64,000 bases of DNA from Thomasclavelia ramosa DSM 1402 (GCF_014131695.1 NZ_CP036346.1:1922001-1986000), one strand, 5' to 3'; positions 30,443 through 39,767 are shown, counted from the first letter of the stretch. Notes: generated from the letters alone by a model not told the origin. Numbers and translations: made by a program.

Positions 30443-30470
30443 ACTATATGCACGATTCTTAAAAATATGA
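30443..30470 (-). promoter_or_regulatory. Sigma-E-like sporulation promoter of spoVID-ysxE
   Basis: TCATATT (30470-30464), a 13-base spacer and CATATAGT (30450-30443) resemble the sigma-E consensus (ATATT, then CATACAAT). The implied transcript would begin only a few bases before the GGGAGG site. Bacillus spoVID is also a sigma-E gene. Confidence 0.5.
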
Positions 30471-30619
30471 AAAAAGACCGCCTTTTATAGAATATACTAA
30501 TTCATTCTACTTTGTTCCACCAGAATCTAGATACTTTGATATTATTTAAACAAAATAAAAGTAGATACATTTAAAAGCTCTATCTTTCTTGCATCTACCA
30601 TCATTTTACTTTTTAAAAT

Positions 30620-31219
30620 CTAATTAAAATTAATATCGCATAGCTCATAGATAAAGTTCCATGCTTCTTCAATTCCTTTTTTCCTTAAGCTTGAAAAACG
30701 AACAAATTTATCTTCAGGATGAAACCCCAAAGTATCTTTGATAATTTTTTCATTCTTTTTCAGATCATTTCTTTTTAATTTATCTTCTTTGGTTGCCACG
30801 ACCATTACCGGAACATCATGATGTTTAACAAATTCATACATCAGCACATCATCTTTAGTCGGTTTATGACGATAATCAACTAATAAAATAAATCCTCTTA
30901 AAGTTGAACGTAAAGTTATGTATTCATCCATTGTCTTACCAAATTGCTTAGTAATACTATCATTAACTTTAGCATAACCATAACCAGGAACATCAACAAA
31001 ATATAATGCATCATTGACATTAAAAAAATTTAATGTTCTTGTCTTTCCTGGAGTTCCTGAAACTTTAGCTAAACCATTATGATTTAACATTGCATTAATA
31101 AAACTGCTTTTACCAACATTACTACGTCCCGCCAAACACATTTCAGGAAAACTTTCTTCTGGCCATTGACTTTTCCATGCTGCGGATAAAACATATTCTG
31201 CTTTCTTTATTTTTACCAT
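30620..31219 (-). CDS. engB: Ribosome biogenesis GTPase EngB/YsxC
   Basis: This TRAFAC GTPase of 199 residues has the P-loop GRSNVGKSS, switch region SGTPGKTRTLNFF, DVPGYGYAK and the TKEDK specificity motif. It assists late assembly of the 50S subunit. ATG 31219 has an AAGGTGAT site; upstream in-frame ATGs at 31225, 31237 and 31249 lie on or before that site. It follows lon by a terminator and 57 bases. Confidence 0.96.
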   Translation of the reverse strand: MVKIKKAEYVLSAAWKSQWPEESFPEMCLAGRSNVGKSSFINAMLNHNGLAKVSGTPGKTRTLNFFNVNDALYFVDVPGYGYAKVNDSITKQFGKTMDEYITLRSTLRGFILLVDYRHKPTKDDVLMYEFVKHHDVPVMVVATKEDKLKRNDLKKNEKIIKDTLGFHPEDKFVRFSSLRKKGIEEAWNFIYELCDINFN

Positions 31220-31252
31220 TCTCATCACCTTTTTCATTGTACCACACAATAA

Positions 31253-31276
31253 GAAAAAAAGGGTTATTTTTAACCC
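31253..31276 (-). terminator. Terminator after lon
   Basis: The stem AGGGTTA/TAACCCT (loop TTTT, 31260-31277) is followed by a T run on the minus strand. Confidence 0.8.
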
Positions 31277-33597
31277 TATTTTTCAAGTGCGTGATCTAGT
31301 ACTGTATCAATATGATCAGCTAATACGATTTCTAATTCATCTTGAACAGATTTTGGTATATCATCAATATCTTTAGCATTATCCTTTGGGATAATAATCT
31401 TTTTAATTCCAGAACGATGCGCTGAAATTGATTTTTCTTTTAAACCACCAATTGGCAGCACATTTCCCCGTAATGTAATTTCACCCGTCATAGCAATATC
31501 ATTGCGAACCGGCTGATTTTTAAAAGCTGAGTAGATAGCAGTGGTCAAGGTAACACCTGCACTAGGGCCATCTTTCTTTACAGCTCCTTCAGGCACATGA
31601 ATATGAATATCTTCTTTATCAAATGCAATTTTTTCAAGACCATATTTCTCTTTATTAGCTTTCATATAGTCTAATGCAATCGATGCTGATTCTTTCATTA
31701 CATCCCCTAATTGACCAGTAATAATAAATTTACCAGATCCTTGGAAATGATTGACTTCAATTGGTAAAATATCTCCACCAAATTGTGTATATGCCATACC
31801 AGTAACGACACCTATTTGGCTATGATCTAATTTCTTAGTATGTTCAAATGGTGCTTTACCTAAATGTTTTTCTAAACTTTCTTTATTAACTGTTAAGTTA
31901 TCACGTTTTTCTTTTAAAACGATTAATACCGCTTTACGACAAATCTTTGCCAGCAATCTCTCAAGATCACGAACTCCAGCTTCGCGCGTATAGTGACGAA
32001 TAATCGCCATAATTGCATCATCTTCAATTACTAGTTGATCTTCCTTTAAACCGTGTAAAGCTAACTGCTTTTTAATTAAATGATTTTTAGCGATCATTAG
32101 TTTTTCTTGTTCTGTATATGAAGATAGTTCAATGATTTCCAAACGATCTCTAAGCGGAGCTGGAATATTTCCTAGATCATTTGCAGTAGCGATAAACAAT
32201 ACTTTTGATAAATCATATGGTTCTTCCAAATAATTATCAGAGAATTGACTATTTTGTTCAGGGTCTAAAACTTCAAGCATTGCACTAGTCGGATCACCTT
32301 TATAGTCACTTGACATCTTATCGATTTCATCAAGTAAGAAGACCGGATTTATTACTCCCGCTTTCTTCATCCCTTGAATAATTCTTCCTGGCATAGACCC
32401 AAGATAAGTACGACGATGTCCACGTACTTCAGCTTCATCTTTAACTCCACCTAATGATGCCTTGATGAATTCACGCTGTAGTGCACGGGCAATACTTTTA
32501 GCGATTGAAGTTTTCCCAACCCCTGGTGGCCCAGCAAGACAAATAATTGGTGCTTTTAGCGATTTAGTCATTTGTTTAACCGCTAAGTATTCAACAATTC
32601 GTTCCTTTACCTTTTCAAGACCATAATGATCTTCATTTAAAACATCTTCAATTGCTTGAATATCTTCAACATCTTTAGTTTCTTGATACCAAGGTGTTTT
32701 CATCATCCAGTCAATATATGTTCTTACTACATTAGCTTCTGAAGAAGCTGCTGGCATTGTTTCAAAACGGCGTAATTCTTCTTCAATTTTATCCTTAACA
32801 TGCTGTGGATAAGGATTTTTTTCAAGTTCTTCACGAATCATTTCTGCATCGTCTTCCTTCGGTACACTATCACCTAATTCCTCTTTAATAGCCCGAAGTT
32901 TTTCTCTTAAATAGTACTCACGTTGATTTTCATCAATACTTTCACGAACTTTACGATTAATCGTTTCTTCAATTTCACCTATCACTTTTTCCGATTCAAT
33001 TGAACTAGCTACTAATAATAAACGTTCATTGATATTAATAGTTTCTAAGATTTTTTGTTTTTGATTAAGATCAATTGGTAAATATTGTCCAATTGTGTCA
33101 GCTAAAACACTTGCTGATACTCCACTAGTTAATCGATTGATTGAATCTAGCGGCATATTTGGCATACTGCGTTTTGCTTGTTCAAAATACGAAGTTGTCT
33201 TACGAACTAAAGCAACTTCTTCATTTCGATCTCCAAATTCATCTTCAATAATTTCAACAGTTGAGTAGATACTTCCTTGTTGTTCTTCAAAGTTAGTCAG
33301 CCTAACTCTTTTTGCCCCCAAAACAGTTAATTTGATAGTTCCCGAACTGTCACGGCGCACTTTACGATCAATTTTACAAAGAGTTCCAATATGGAACACA
33401 TCATCAAAAGAAGGATTATCCACTAATGGATTGATTTGTGAGACAAAAATGATATTGTTATCATGTTCATTAGCACTTAATTCAAGTGCCTTTAAACTCA
33501 CTGGACGACCAACATCTAATGTTAACCTGTTTTCTGGGAAAACAATCATGCCCCGTGTACAAACTACCGGTAACGTTAATACAGTTTGTTCATTCAT
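31276..33597 (-). CDS. lon: ATP-dependent protease Lon
   Basis: This 773-residue protein has an N-terminal substrate domain (LPVVCTRGMIVFPENRLTL), an AAA+ module with GPPGVGKTS and FLLDEIDKM, and the Ser-Lys protease domain with KDGPSAGVT (catalytic Ser) and the distal catalytic Lys in GGLKEKSISAHRSG. It degrades damaged and regulatory proteins in the cytoplasm. In Bacillus clpX and lonB lie between tig and lonA; both are missing here. Confidence 0.99.
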   Translation of the reverse strand: MNEQTVLTLPVVCTRGMIVFPENRLTLDVGRPVSLKALELSANEHDNNIIFVSQINPLVDNPSFDDVFHIGTLCKIDRKVRRDSSGTIKLTVLGAKRVRLTNFEEQQGSIYSTVEIIEDEFGDRNEEVALVRKTTSYFEQAKRSMPNMPLDSINRLTSGVSASVLADTIGQYLPIDLNQKQKILETININERLLLVASSIESEKVIGEIEETINRKVRESIDENQREYYLREKLRAIKEELGDSVPKEDDAEMIREELEKNPYPQHVKDKIEEELRRFETMPAASSEANVVRTYIDWMMKTPWYQETKDVEDIQAIEDVLNEDHYGLEKVKERIVEYLAVKQMTKSLKAPIICLAGPPGVGKTSIAKSIARALQREFIKASLGGVKDEAEVRGHRRTYLGSMPGRIIQGMKKAGVINPVFLLDEIDKMSSDYKGDPTSAMLEVLDPEQNSQFSDNYLEEPYDLSKVLFIATANDLGNIPAPLRDRLEIIELSSYTEQEKLMIAKNHLIKKQLALHGLKEDQLVIEDDAIMAIIRHYTREAGVRDLERLLAKICRKAVLIVLKEKRDNLTVNKESLEKHLGKAPFEHTKKLDHSQIGVVTGMAYTQFGGDILPIEVNHFQGSGKFIITGQLGDVMKESASIALDYMKANKEKYGLEKIAFDKEDIHIHVPEGAVKKDGPSAGVTLTTAIYSAFKNQPVRNDIAMTGEITLRGNVLPIGGLKEKSISAHRSGIKKIIIPKDNAKDIDDIPKSVQDELEIVLADHIDTVLDHALEK

Positions 33598-33621
33598 TCT
33601 ATTTCCTCCTATTTCGCTATT

Positions 33622-33649
33622 TTACTAAAAAGACGCATGAGCGTCTTTT
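33622..33649 (-). terminator. Terminator of tig
   Basis: The stem AAAAGACGC/GCGTCTTTT (33628-33636 with 33641-33649) with an ATGA loop is followed by a T-rich stretch on the minus strand, 2 bases after the tig stop. Confidence 0.88.
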
Positions 33650-33651
33650 CA

Positions 33652-34932
33652 TTATTTTAAGTTGTCTTTTACTAAATCAACAGCTTTACGAGTTAACAAA
33701 TCGTTTTCGATACGGCTCATATTTCCTTCGAAAATTTTCTTAACTTCGTCTAATTCTTTTTGATAATATTCAGCAATTGTTTTTAATTCTGTTTCTAATT
33801 CTTCATCACTAACTGCTAATTTTTCTTCTTCGATAATTGCTGCAAGAATAGCATTTAATTTTACTCTTTCTTCAGCTTGAGGTTTAATATCTTCTTTGAT
33901 ATCATCTTTTGATTTACCAGTAAATTGTTGGTAAACTTCAAAATTTAACCCTTGTCTTTGTAAATTTTGTTCAACTTCTTGTAACATTAATCCTTGTTCT
34001 TGTTCTAATAAAGCATCACTGTCTTCTACTTTAGAAGACGCTACGATTGCTTTATATAAATCATCCATGAATTTATTTTCATTTTCAGATTCTTTACGAG
34101 TTTTAATATTAGCTTTGATATGATCCTTCAATTGATCTAAAGTTTCAACACCATCAATATTTACATCTTTAGCTAATTCATCATCAATTTCTGGTAAATG
34201 TTTTTCTTTGATTTCATGTACAGTCACTTTGAAAGTAGCTTCTTTACCAGCCAAATCAGCTGCACCATAATCTTCTGGGAAAGTAACAACGATATCTTGT
34301 TCTTTATCTACAGTCATTCCAATCACTTGATCTTCAAATCCTGGAATAAATGAACCACTACCGATTTCTAATGGATAGTTTTCACCTTTTCCACCTTCAA
34401 AAGCAACACCGTCTACAAATCCTTCAAAATCAATTACTGCAGTATCACCTTTAGCAACTTTCCCACCTTCTTTTACTGTTAATTCAGCAAATTGAGTTTG
34501 ATAGTTTGCTAATTGTTCTTCGATTTCTTTTTTAGTTACTGTAACGCGACCTTTTTTAACTTCTAATCCTTTATATTCACCAAGCTCAACTTGTGGTTTT
34601 ACTGGTACTAAGATTTGAACTTCCAATTCATCAGCATCTACTTTTTGAACACTTAAAGCAGGTTGTGCTACTGGTTCAACATTTGCTTCAGTTAAAATTT
34701 CAACAAATTTTGTTTGTAAAATCATATCTGTTGCTTCTTCTAAAACACTAGCTTTAGAAACTCTTGCTCTTACCATAGCTGCAGGTGCTTTACCTGGTCT
34801 AAAACCATCGATTTTCACATTTTTAGCTAATTTATCAAGTGCTTTTTCTTGAGTAGCTTTCCATTCTTCACTATCAAATGCTACTGTTAGTTCTACGATT
34901 GCATTTTCTAATTTTTTATTATTGATTTTCAT
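33652..34932 (-). CDS. tig: Trigger factor
   Basis: This ribosome-bound chaperone and peptidyl-prolyl isomerase has 426 residues. The ribosome-binding loop is GFRPGKAP (residues about 44-51), the FKBP domain contains GDTAVIDFEGFVDGVAFEGG, and a long helical C-terminal domain follows. ATG 34932 has a GGAGAATAGT site and is preferred over the longer frame to 34959. Confidence 0.98.
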   Translation of the reverse strand: MKINNKKLENAIVELTVAFDSEEWKATQEKALDKLAKNVKIDGFRPGKAPAAMVRARVSKASVLEEATDMILQTKFVEILTEANVEPVAQPALSVQKVDADELEVQILVPVKPQVELGEYKGLEVKKGRVTVTKKEIEEQLANYQTQFAELTVKEGGKVAKGDTAVIDFEGFVDGVAFEGGKGENYPLEIGSGSFIPGFEDQVIGMTVDKEQDIVVTFPEDYGAADLAGKEATFKVTVHEIKEKHLPEIDDELAKDVNIDGVETLDQLKDHIKANIKTRKESENENKFMDDLYKAIVASSKVEDSDALLEQEQGLMLQEVEQNLQRQGLNFEVYQQFTGKSKDDIKEDIKPQAEERVKLNAILAAIIEEEKLAVSDEELETELKTIAEYYQKELDEVKKIFEGNMSRIENDLLTRKAVDLVKDNLK

Positions 34933-35025
34933 ACTATTCTCCTTTTTTAGTTTCATCACGTATTATATACTAACAATACTATTAATTCAACTTTTTTGAA
35001 CAATTAATCTTGCAATTTCAGTACT

Positions 35026-35949
35026 TTAATATTCAATTTCTTTAATTTCATTTAATTTTTCTAAAATTTCTTCTTTATCACAATTATAAAGGTACTCGAT
35101 ATCATCTAATTCAATGTCAATATACTGCATCGACGCAATATGATAATGAATTGCTGCAGCAATTGGACGATAATCATAATCATCGATATATTTAGGATAA
35201 ACTAAATATAGATAGAAATTTAGAAACTGCTCACACAATGAATATAACGAAGGATTATCATCTTCAATTCCTTCAGATAAAAGATTTAAGATCGTTCCAC
35301 CAACTTCTTGATTCAAAACTAATGGAGCATAACTTGGATTAATTCCATATTCAATCCCCTTTTTTACCAAGGTCATTTCTTCATCTATTTCTTGATCAAT
35401 CATCAATTCAATGAGTAAACTCTTAGCGAAGCTAGGCTTATTTTCATCTTTCAAAAAATTACGAATAGCTGGTAATAGGCGCCGAATATTAATTCCTTCC
35501 ATTTGTTCAATTGCCATATACAATAAATCCTCATTAGGCAAATCTTTCATCAAAATATTTTCCATATCATCCAAACTAAAAGCATTATTATGCCGTTCCA
35601 TTCCCTCGTTTGCTTCACGTTTAGCTAACAGCAGTTCATCATGAGCAGCATTAAAGATTGCTTCATATTCATACGGAATATATGGCATTGATAATTCTTC
35701 TACCATGATATTGATTGCTTCTTCAAACTCCTCTAGTTCCTTTAAAGTAGCCACATAAATACTTACAACATCATAATAGGTATTACTTGCTTTCGCTTTT
35801 GCTAACATTCCTTCAGCTTTAGCCATTTGATATTCACCTAAACCATAAAGACAAACAAGACGCTGATACCGCGTCATTTCGTCATCCATATCATTCAATA
35901 GATCAAGTGCATCTTGAAATTGATTATTAGCTATATATTCTTCAATCAT
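35026..35949 (-). CDS. Tetratricopeptide-type helical protein, YsoA position
   Basis: This 307-residue acidic all-helical protein has TPR-like pairs at the N-terminus (NQFQDALDLLNDM, YGLGEYQMAKAEGM, LEEFEEAINIMVEEL). It lies upstream of tig, where Bacillus has ysoA (a TPR gene of unknown function). The start follows an AAGGAGAA site that lies directly after a terminator, so expression may depend on readthrough or a promoter inside the preceding small gene. Function unknown. Confidence 0.75.
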   Translation of the reverse strand: MIEEYIANNQFQDALDLLNDMDDEMTRYQRLVCLYGLGEYQMAKAEGMLAKAKASNTYYDVVSIYVATLKELEEFEEAINIMVEELSMPYIPYEYEAIFNAAHDELLLAKREANEGMERHNNAFSLDDMENILMKDLPNEDLLYMAIEQMEGINIRRLLPAIRNFLKDENKPSFAKSLLIELMIDQEIDEEMTLVKKGIEYGINPSYAPLVLNQEVGGTILNLLSEGIEDDNPSLYSLCEQFLNFYLYLVYPKYIDDYDYRPIAAAIHYHIASMQYIDIELDDIEYLYNCDKEEILEKLNEIKEIEY

Positions 35950-35960
35950 ATTTTCTCCTT

Positions 35961-35986
35961 AAAAATGATGTATCTAGGATACATCA
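35961..35986 (-). terminator. Terminator between the 43-aa gene and the TPR gene
   Basis: The stem TGATGTATC/GATACATCA (35966-35974 with 35978-35986) is followed by five T residues on the minus strand. It starts one base after the small gene's stop and ends just before the ribosome-binding site of the next gene. Confidence 0.8.
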
Positions 35987-36118
35987 CTATTCTTCTTCTA
36001 AATCAAATTCATAATCCAAGACATCTGTAGTTTCTTCTTGTTCTTGGAGACTTTCAATCACTTCATTATAAAGTTCTAACTTACTATCCTTTAAAAAATC
36101 ATCATCTGTCAAAGGCAT
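35987..36118 (-). CDS. Small acidic protein, 43 residues
   Basis: The ATG at 36118 follows a strong AAGGAGTGAT site. The predicted peptide opens MPLTDDDFLKDSKLEL and ends DVLDYEFDLEEE; about 17 of its 43 residues are Asp or Glu, and it has no membrane segment. A terminator follows immediately. I do not recognise the family. The good ribosome-binding site and the tight terminator make it a likely real gene. Confidence 0.65.
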   Translation of the reverse strand: MPLTDDDFLKDSKLELYNEVIESLQEQEETTDVLDYEFDLEEE

Positions 36119-36142
36119 AATCATCACTCCTTACAAACGTAA

Positions 36143-37036
36143 TTATAGCAATACTTTATCATTTTGCAATCGAAACACCTCAAATAATTCTTCGTAGTAG
36201 TCATTAAAAACACTATTTTTACGCCAGATAAAATTAATATCATGTTTTATTGTTAAAGCATTTACTTTGACTTGCTTCAATCTTCTTTCAGCTAATTCTT
36301 TTTCAACAGCTAATTTATAGATAAAAGTTATTCCATGATTATTTTTAACAAGACGTTTGATCATATTAATATTACCAATTTCAATAATATTACTAAAATC
36401 ATCAATATCTAAATTCCGCTCTTTTAACCATCGTTCAATAATTTCTCGTGAACCTGAGCCATTTTCACGAATAATTAGATTATACTTAAATAATTCACTA
36501 ATATCATGGACTATTGACAATGGAAAATCAATTGAACCAACACATATATATTCATCTTGACAAAATTTTCGATAATCATACTCTAATTTATTAAAGTATC
36601 CTTCAACTAAAGCAAAATCAAGTTGTCCTTCATTGATCATCTTTAATAACTCACTTGTATTTGCAACCTGCATCTTAATCATTGTGTTTTGATTTTCATT
36701 TAACAATTGATCAATCACTTTAGGCATCACATATTCCCCTACTGTAAGTGTTGCTCCAAAAACCAGCTCTTGTTTCAATGACAAATTATTTAATTTATTT
36801 TTCAAAAAAATATCATCATGCTTTAATGTTGTAGCTACATCAAACAAAATTTTTCCTGCTTTAGTTAATTGCATCTTTTTACCAATATACATAAATAACT
36901 TAACATCATAATATTCCTCTAAATAACGAATATGACCCGAAACAGCTGGCTGAGTAATATTTAAATACTGACTTGCTTTAGTAAAATTCATATATTTGCA
37001 TACCGCCAAAAAAGTATCGATCCGAAAATCTAACAT
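36143..37036 (-). CDS. LysR-family transcriptional regulator
   Basis: This 297-residue protein has an N-terminal winged helix-turn-helix (FLAVCKYMNFTKASQYLNIT, QPAVSGHIRYLEEYYDVKLF) and a periplasmic-binding-fold effector domain. It is divergent from a yeiH-family gene, the classic arrangement of LysR regulators (YeiE or CysB-like) with these transporters. A palindromic candidate box lies between them. The effector is unknown. Confidence 0.93.
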   Translation of the reverse strand: MLDFRIDTFLAVCKYMNFTKASQYLNITQPAVSGHIRYLEEYYDVKLFMYIGKKMQLTKAGKILFDVATTLKHDDIFLKNKLNNLSLKQELVFGATLTVGEYVMPKVIDQLLNENQNTMIKMQVANTSELLKMINEGQLDFALVEGYFNKLEYDYRKFCQDEYICVGSIDFPLSIVHDISELFKYNLIIRENGSGSREIIERWLKERNLDIDDFSNIIEIGNINMIKRLVKNNHGITFIYKLAVEKELAERRLKQVKVNALTIKHDINFIWRKNSVFNDYYEELFEVFRLQNDKVLL

Positions 37037-37055
37037 TAAATCACCTCATTATAAC

Positions 37056-37078
37056 TATAACATATTATTATCGTTATA
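37056..37078. promoter_or_regulatory. Candidate LysR operator
   Basis: The inverted repeat TATAAC-N11-GTTATA fits the T-N11-A LysR box in the 109-base gap between the divergent regulator and yeiH genes. A TATAAT (37116-37121) for the yeiH side lies about 40 bases further on. Confidence 0.55.
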
Positions 37079-37145
37079 TAAATATATATAATTTTTATTT
37101 ATTGTTTGATTTATGTATAATAACTTCGACAAAGGGGGATTAGAA

Positions 37146-38150
37146 ATGTCAAAAATAAAAAATAATGCTTTAGGAGTTATTCTATGTCTAGCTATTGCAA
37201 TGCCAGCATACTATCTCGGTAAACAACTGCCATTGATTGGCGGTCCCGTATTTGCCATTTTAATGGGAATGATCATTACATTCTTAGTTAAAGATAAAAG
37301 CAAAGTTCAAAGTGGGATCACATATACTTCTAAAAAAATCTTACAATACGCCGTTATATTATTAGGATTTGGTATGAATTTAAGCGATATTGTAAAAACA
37401 GGAAGTTCATCTTTACCAATAATTATCTCAACGATTGCAACTTCTCTAGTCGTAGCCTATGTACTATGCAAAGTATTAAAAATGCCATCAAAGATTTCAA
37501 CACTGATCGGGGTTGGTTCATCAATTTGTGGTGGTTCTGCAATCGCTGCAACCGCACCAGTTATCGAAGCTGACGATGAAGAAATCGCTCAAGCTATATC
37601 AGTAATCTTTTTATTCAATATTCTTGCCGCCTTAATTTTCCCAACTTTGGGCGGTATGCTAGGATTATCAAATGATGGTTTTGGACTTTTTGCTGGAAGT
37701 GCAGTCAATGATACATCCTCTGTTACCGCCACTGCAACTGCATGGGATGGTATTCATGGAAGTAATACCCTAGATCAAGCAACGATTGTTAAATTAACAA
37801 GAACACTAGCAATTATTCCAATTACCTTAGTATTAGCTTTTAAACGTACTCGCGATGCTGAAAAAAGTGAAAGTACTTTTAATCTCAAGAAAATTTTTCC
37901 TTTCTTTATCTTATTCTTTATCCTAGCTTCTGTTATTACAACAGTCTTCAACCTGCCTGGTAATATTACCGCACCAATTAAAGATCTTAGCAAATTTTTT
38001 ATTGTTATGGCAATGGCAGCTATCGGATTAAATACAAATATTGTTAAACTTGTAAAAAGCGGTGCCAAACCAATTTTCATGGGATTTTGCTGTTGGGTGG
38101 CTATTACTGTGGTTTGTTTATCAATGCAAGCACTATTAGGTTTATTTTAA
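37146..38150 (+). CDS. yeiH: YeiH/UPF0324 family membrane transporter
   Basis: This protein of 334 residues has about ten membrane helices and the family motifs [44 protein letters not shown] and [15 protein letters not shown]. The family is annotated as putative sulfate or sulfonate-related exporter, but substrates are unproven. ATG 37146 with an AAAGGGGG site is preferred over the longer frame at 37113, which precedes the -10 box. Confidence 0.92.
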   Translation: MSKIKNNALGVILCLAIAMPAYYLGKQLPLIGGPVFAILMGMIITFLVKDKSKVQSGITYTSKKILQYAVILLGFGMNLSDIVKTGSSSLPIIISTIATSLVVAYVLCKVLKMPSKISTLIGVGSSICGGSAIAATAPVIEADDEEIAQAISVIFLFNILAALIFPTLGGMLGLSNDGFGLFAGSAVNDTSSVTATATAWDGIHGSNTLDQATIVKLTRTLAIIPITLVLAFKRTRDAEKSESTFNLKKIFPFFILFFILASVITTVFNLPGNITAPIKDLSKFFIVMAMAAIGLNTNIVKLVKSGAKPIFMGFCCWVAITVVCLSMQALLGLF

Positions 38151-38180
38151 AATGACGAATATTCGTCATTTTTTATTTTT
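38149..38180 (+). terminator. Terminator of yeiH
   Basis: A near-perfect palindrome AAAATGACGAA-TA-TTCGTCATTTT at the stop codon is followed by a T-rich tract. Confidence 0.85.
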
Positions 38181-38201
38181 AAAACGCCAAGTTATTTACC
38201 T

Positions 38202-38954
38202 TTATCCATCTAGACAAGCAATATATGCGATTAATTTCAAACGCTCTGGATCAATTACTTCATTTCCATATGCTTCATAAAATAAATCACCATATTTATC
38301 ATTACCTAGATTATAAGCAAGTGACCATCTTCCCCAAAACAAATCATAATGGCGATCACCTACTCCCGCACGTCCCATATCCAAAAAACCGCAAAAACGA
38401 TAATCTTGGTCTAAAAAAATATTTGGCAAACAATAATCACCATGAATAACTGTATCTTCAACTAAAATATCCTTTTTAGCATTAATATAACTAAACACCT
38501 CGTCAAGTTCTAAGCAGCCAATACCTTGTGTCATTTGCTCATCTAAGTTGGCTTGTTGATAATTTAAAAATACACGTTTTAATATTTCTTCATTATGATT
38601 TATAGATATAGCTTCAGTAAATTTTGTATCATGGAACTTTCTTAACAGCTTTCCCAAAGTTACTGCTAATATCTCTGGATTAGAAATTAGTTTTGGGGCA
38701 CAGCTGCACATACCTGACATTCTCTTAGTTAATAAATAATCTCGCTCACTACTGCTATATTCTAGCGCCGCTTGACTGTAATTATACTTACTAAAATATA
38801 TTAATGCCCGATACTCTGCCTCTAATTCATGTTTTTTTCCAATTTTTAAATAATAATCTTGATAGCAGTAGGTTTTGGCACCAGATCTCCCACTTGTATC
38901 TAAAAATAGTTCGGGAGATTTTCTAAATAACTCTAGCAAACTCTTAATATCCAT
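38202..38954 (-). CDS. Aminoglycoside 3'-phosphotransferase-like protein
   Basis: This 250-residue APH-fold kinase has the catalytic loop VIHGDYCLPNIFLD (Asp in HGD, Asn at the metal site) and the metal Asp in CGFLDMGRAGVGDRHYDL, both very close to APH(3') enzymes. The N-terminal lobe has GAKTYCYQDYYLKIGKK. Its length is near that of APH(3') (about 260). All visible catalytic residues are intact. It could give kanamycin or neomycin resistance or act on another small molecule. A decayed ABC ATPase and a GNAT gene lie just upstream. Confidence 0.85.
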   Translation of the reverse strand: MDIKSLLELFRKSPELFLDTSGRSGAKTYCYQDYYLKIGKKHELEAEYRALIYFSKYNYSQAALEYSSSERDYLLTKRMSGMCSCAPKLISNPEILAVTLGKLLRKFHDTKFTEAISINHNEEILKRVFLNYQQANLDEQMTQGIGCLELDEVFSYINAKKDILVEDTVIHGDYCLPNIFLDQDYRFCGFLDMGRAGVGDRHYDLFWGRWSLAYNLGNDKYGDLFYEAYGNEVIDPERLKLIAYIACLDG

Positions 38955-39100
38955 ATAAAGATCACCTGCCTCTTTTAAAAATCATCTTTTTTTATTATTA
39001 TATCAAGGTTATTAATTGTTTCAATTAATAAAAATAGAGTAACGTCATTAGTTGAATCCCTCTACTCATAACGTTAACTCTAAAATCTATTATTACGCTT

Positions 39101-39243
39101 TTATTTACTTTTAATGTCATCAATGATGATTCCATCTTCAATTGTAATGATGCGGTCTGCCTGATAATTCACTAATAAAAGCAGTTTTTTTATTTTTAAT
39201 ATCAAGCAATTCTAAAACCTCATCAATATTGTATTCCTTTGTC
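39101..39243 (-). pseudogene. Remnant of an ABC transporter ATPase gene
   Basis: Two pieces of an ABC ATPase are joined out of frame on the minus strand. The upstream piece reads IDEVLELLDIKNKKTAFISELSG, split here as IDEVLELLDIKN and KKTAFISELSG, the classic approach to the LSGGQ signature. The downstream piece reads ADRIITIEDGIIIDDIKSK followed by a stop, the usual ATPase C-terminus after the H-loop. The Walker B and H-loop segment is deleted at about 39156, and the N-terminal half is absent. The rest of the 38955-39283 gap holds only an imperfect inverted repeat near 39034-39083. Confidence 0.75.
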
Positions 39244-39283
39244 AAAGGTGAAATTCAAGAACAATTAGTACTTTATTCACAAC

Positions 39284-39715
39284 TTATTCACATTTCTTAA
39301 TAAAGCTATAACCTTTTTTATAATAATCATTTTTCTTATAAAATTCATGTGCTCGACGACGTTCAAGTCCGCTATTGACTGTGATGGCACTTACCTGTTT
39401 GCTCAGGGCGTATTGTTCACTATATGCAATTAAAGAACTTCCAATTTTTTGCCCTTGATATCTATGTTCTACTGCCAACGCAATAATTCTCATAATTTTC
39501 CCTTCAATTTCTAACCCCCAACCTAACATCAATCCAATTATCCCTACTACTCTGTAATCGATAATTGCAACATAAATTTGATAGTTTGTATCTTGAAGCA
39601 TTTGATCAAGTCGCCAACAAAATTTATTAAATTCCAAGTTTTGGTATCCTAATTCATATTTAACTAATTGATACACGTCCTGATAATCAACTTCCTCTAT
39701 TTTACGTATTAACAT
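39284..39715 (-). CDS. GNAT family N-acetyltransferase
   Basis: This 143-residue single GNAT domain has the acetyl-CoA loop VEHRYQGQKIGSSLIAYSE (R/Q-x-x-G-x-G/A pattern) and the C-terminal SGLERRRAHEFYKKNDYY. Such proteins acetylate small molecules or protein N-termini. Sequence alone does not name the substrate; the nearby phosphotransferase makes an aminoglycoside possible but unproven. Confidence 0.85.
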   Translation of the reverse strand: MLIRKIEEVDYQDVYQLVKYELGYQNLEFNKFCWRLDQMLQDTNYQIYVAIIDYRVVGIIGLMLGWGLEIEGKIMRIIALAVEHRYQGQKIGSSLIAYSEQYALSKQVSAITVNSGLERRRAHEFYKKNDYYKKGYSFIKKCE

Positions 39716-39767
39716 TTAATAATCTCCCTTCTTCCTACAGTTTAAACCCCCTTAAAATTTTAAGCAA

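Noticed and set aside
37775-38080. 101-codon minus-strand frame
   Set aside because: Antisense shadow of yeiH.
39284-39715. Naming the GNAT as an AAC(6') aminoglycoside acetyltransferase
   Set aside because: Only general GNAT motifs are visible; proximity to the APH-like gene is not enough.
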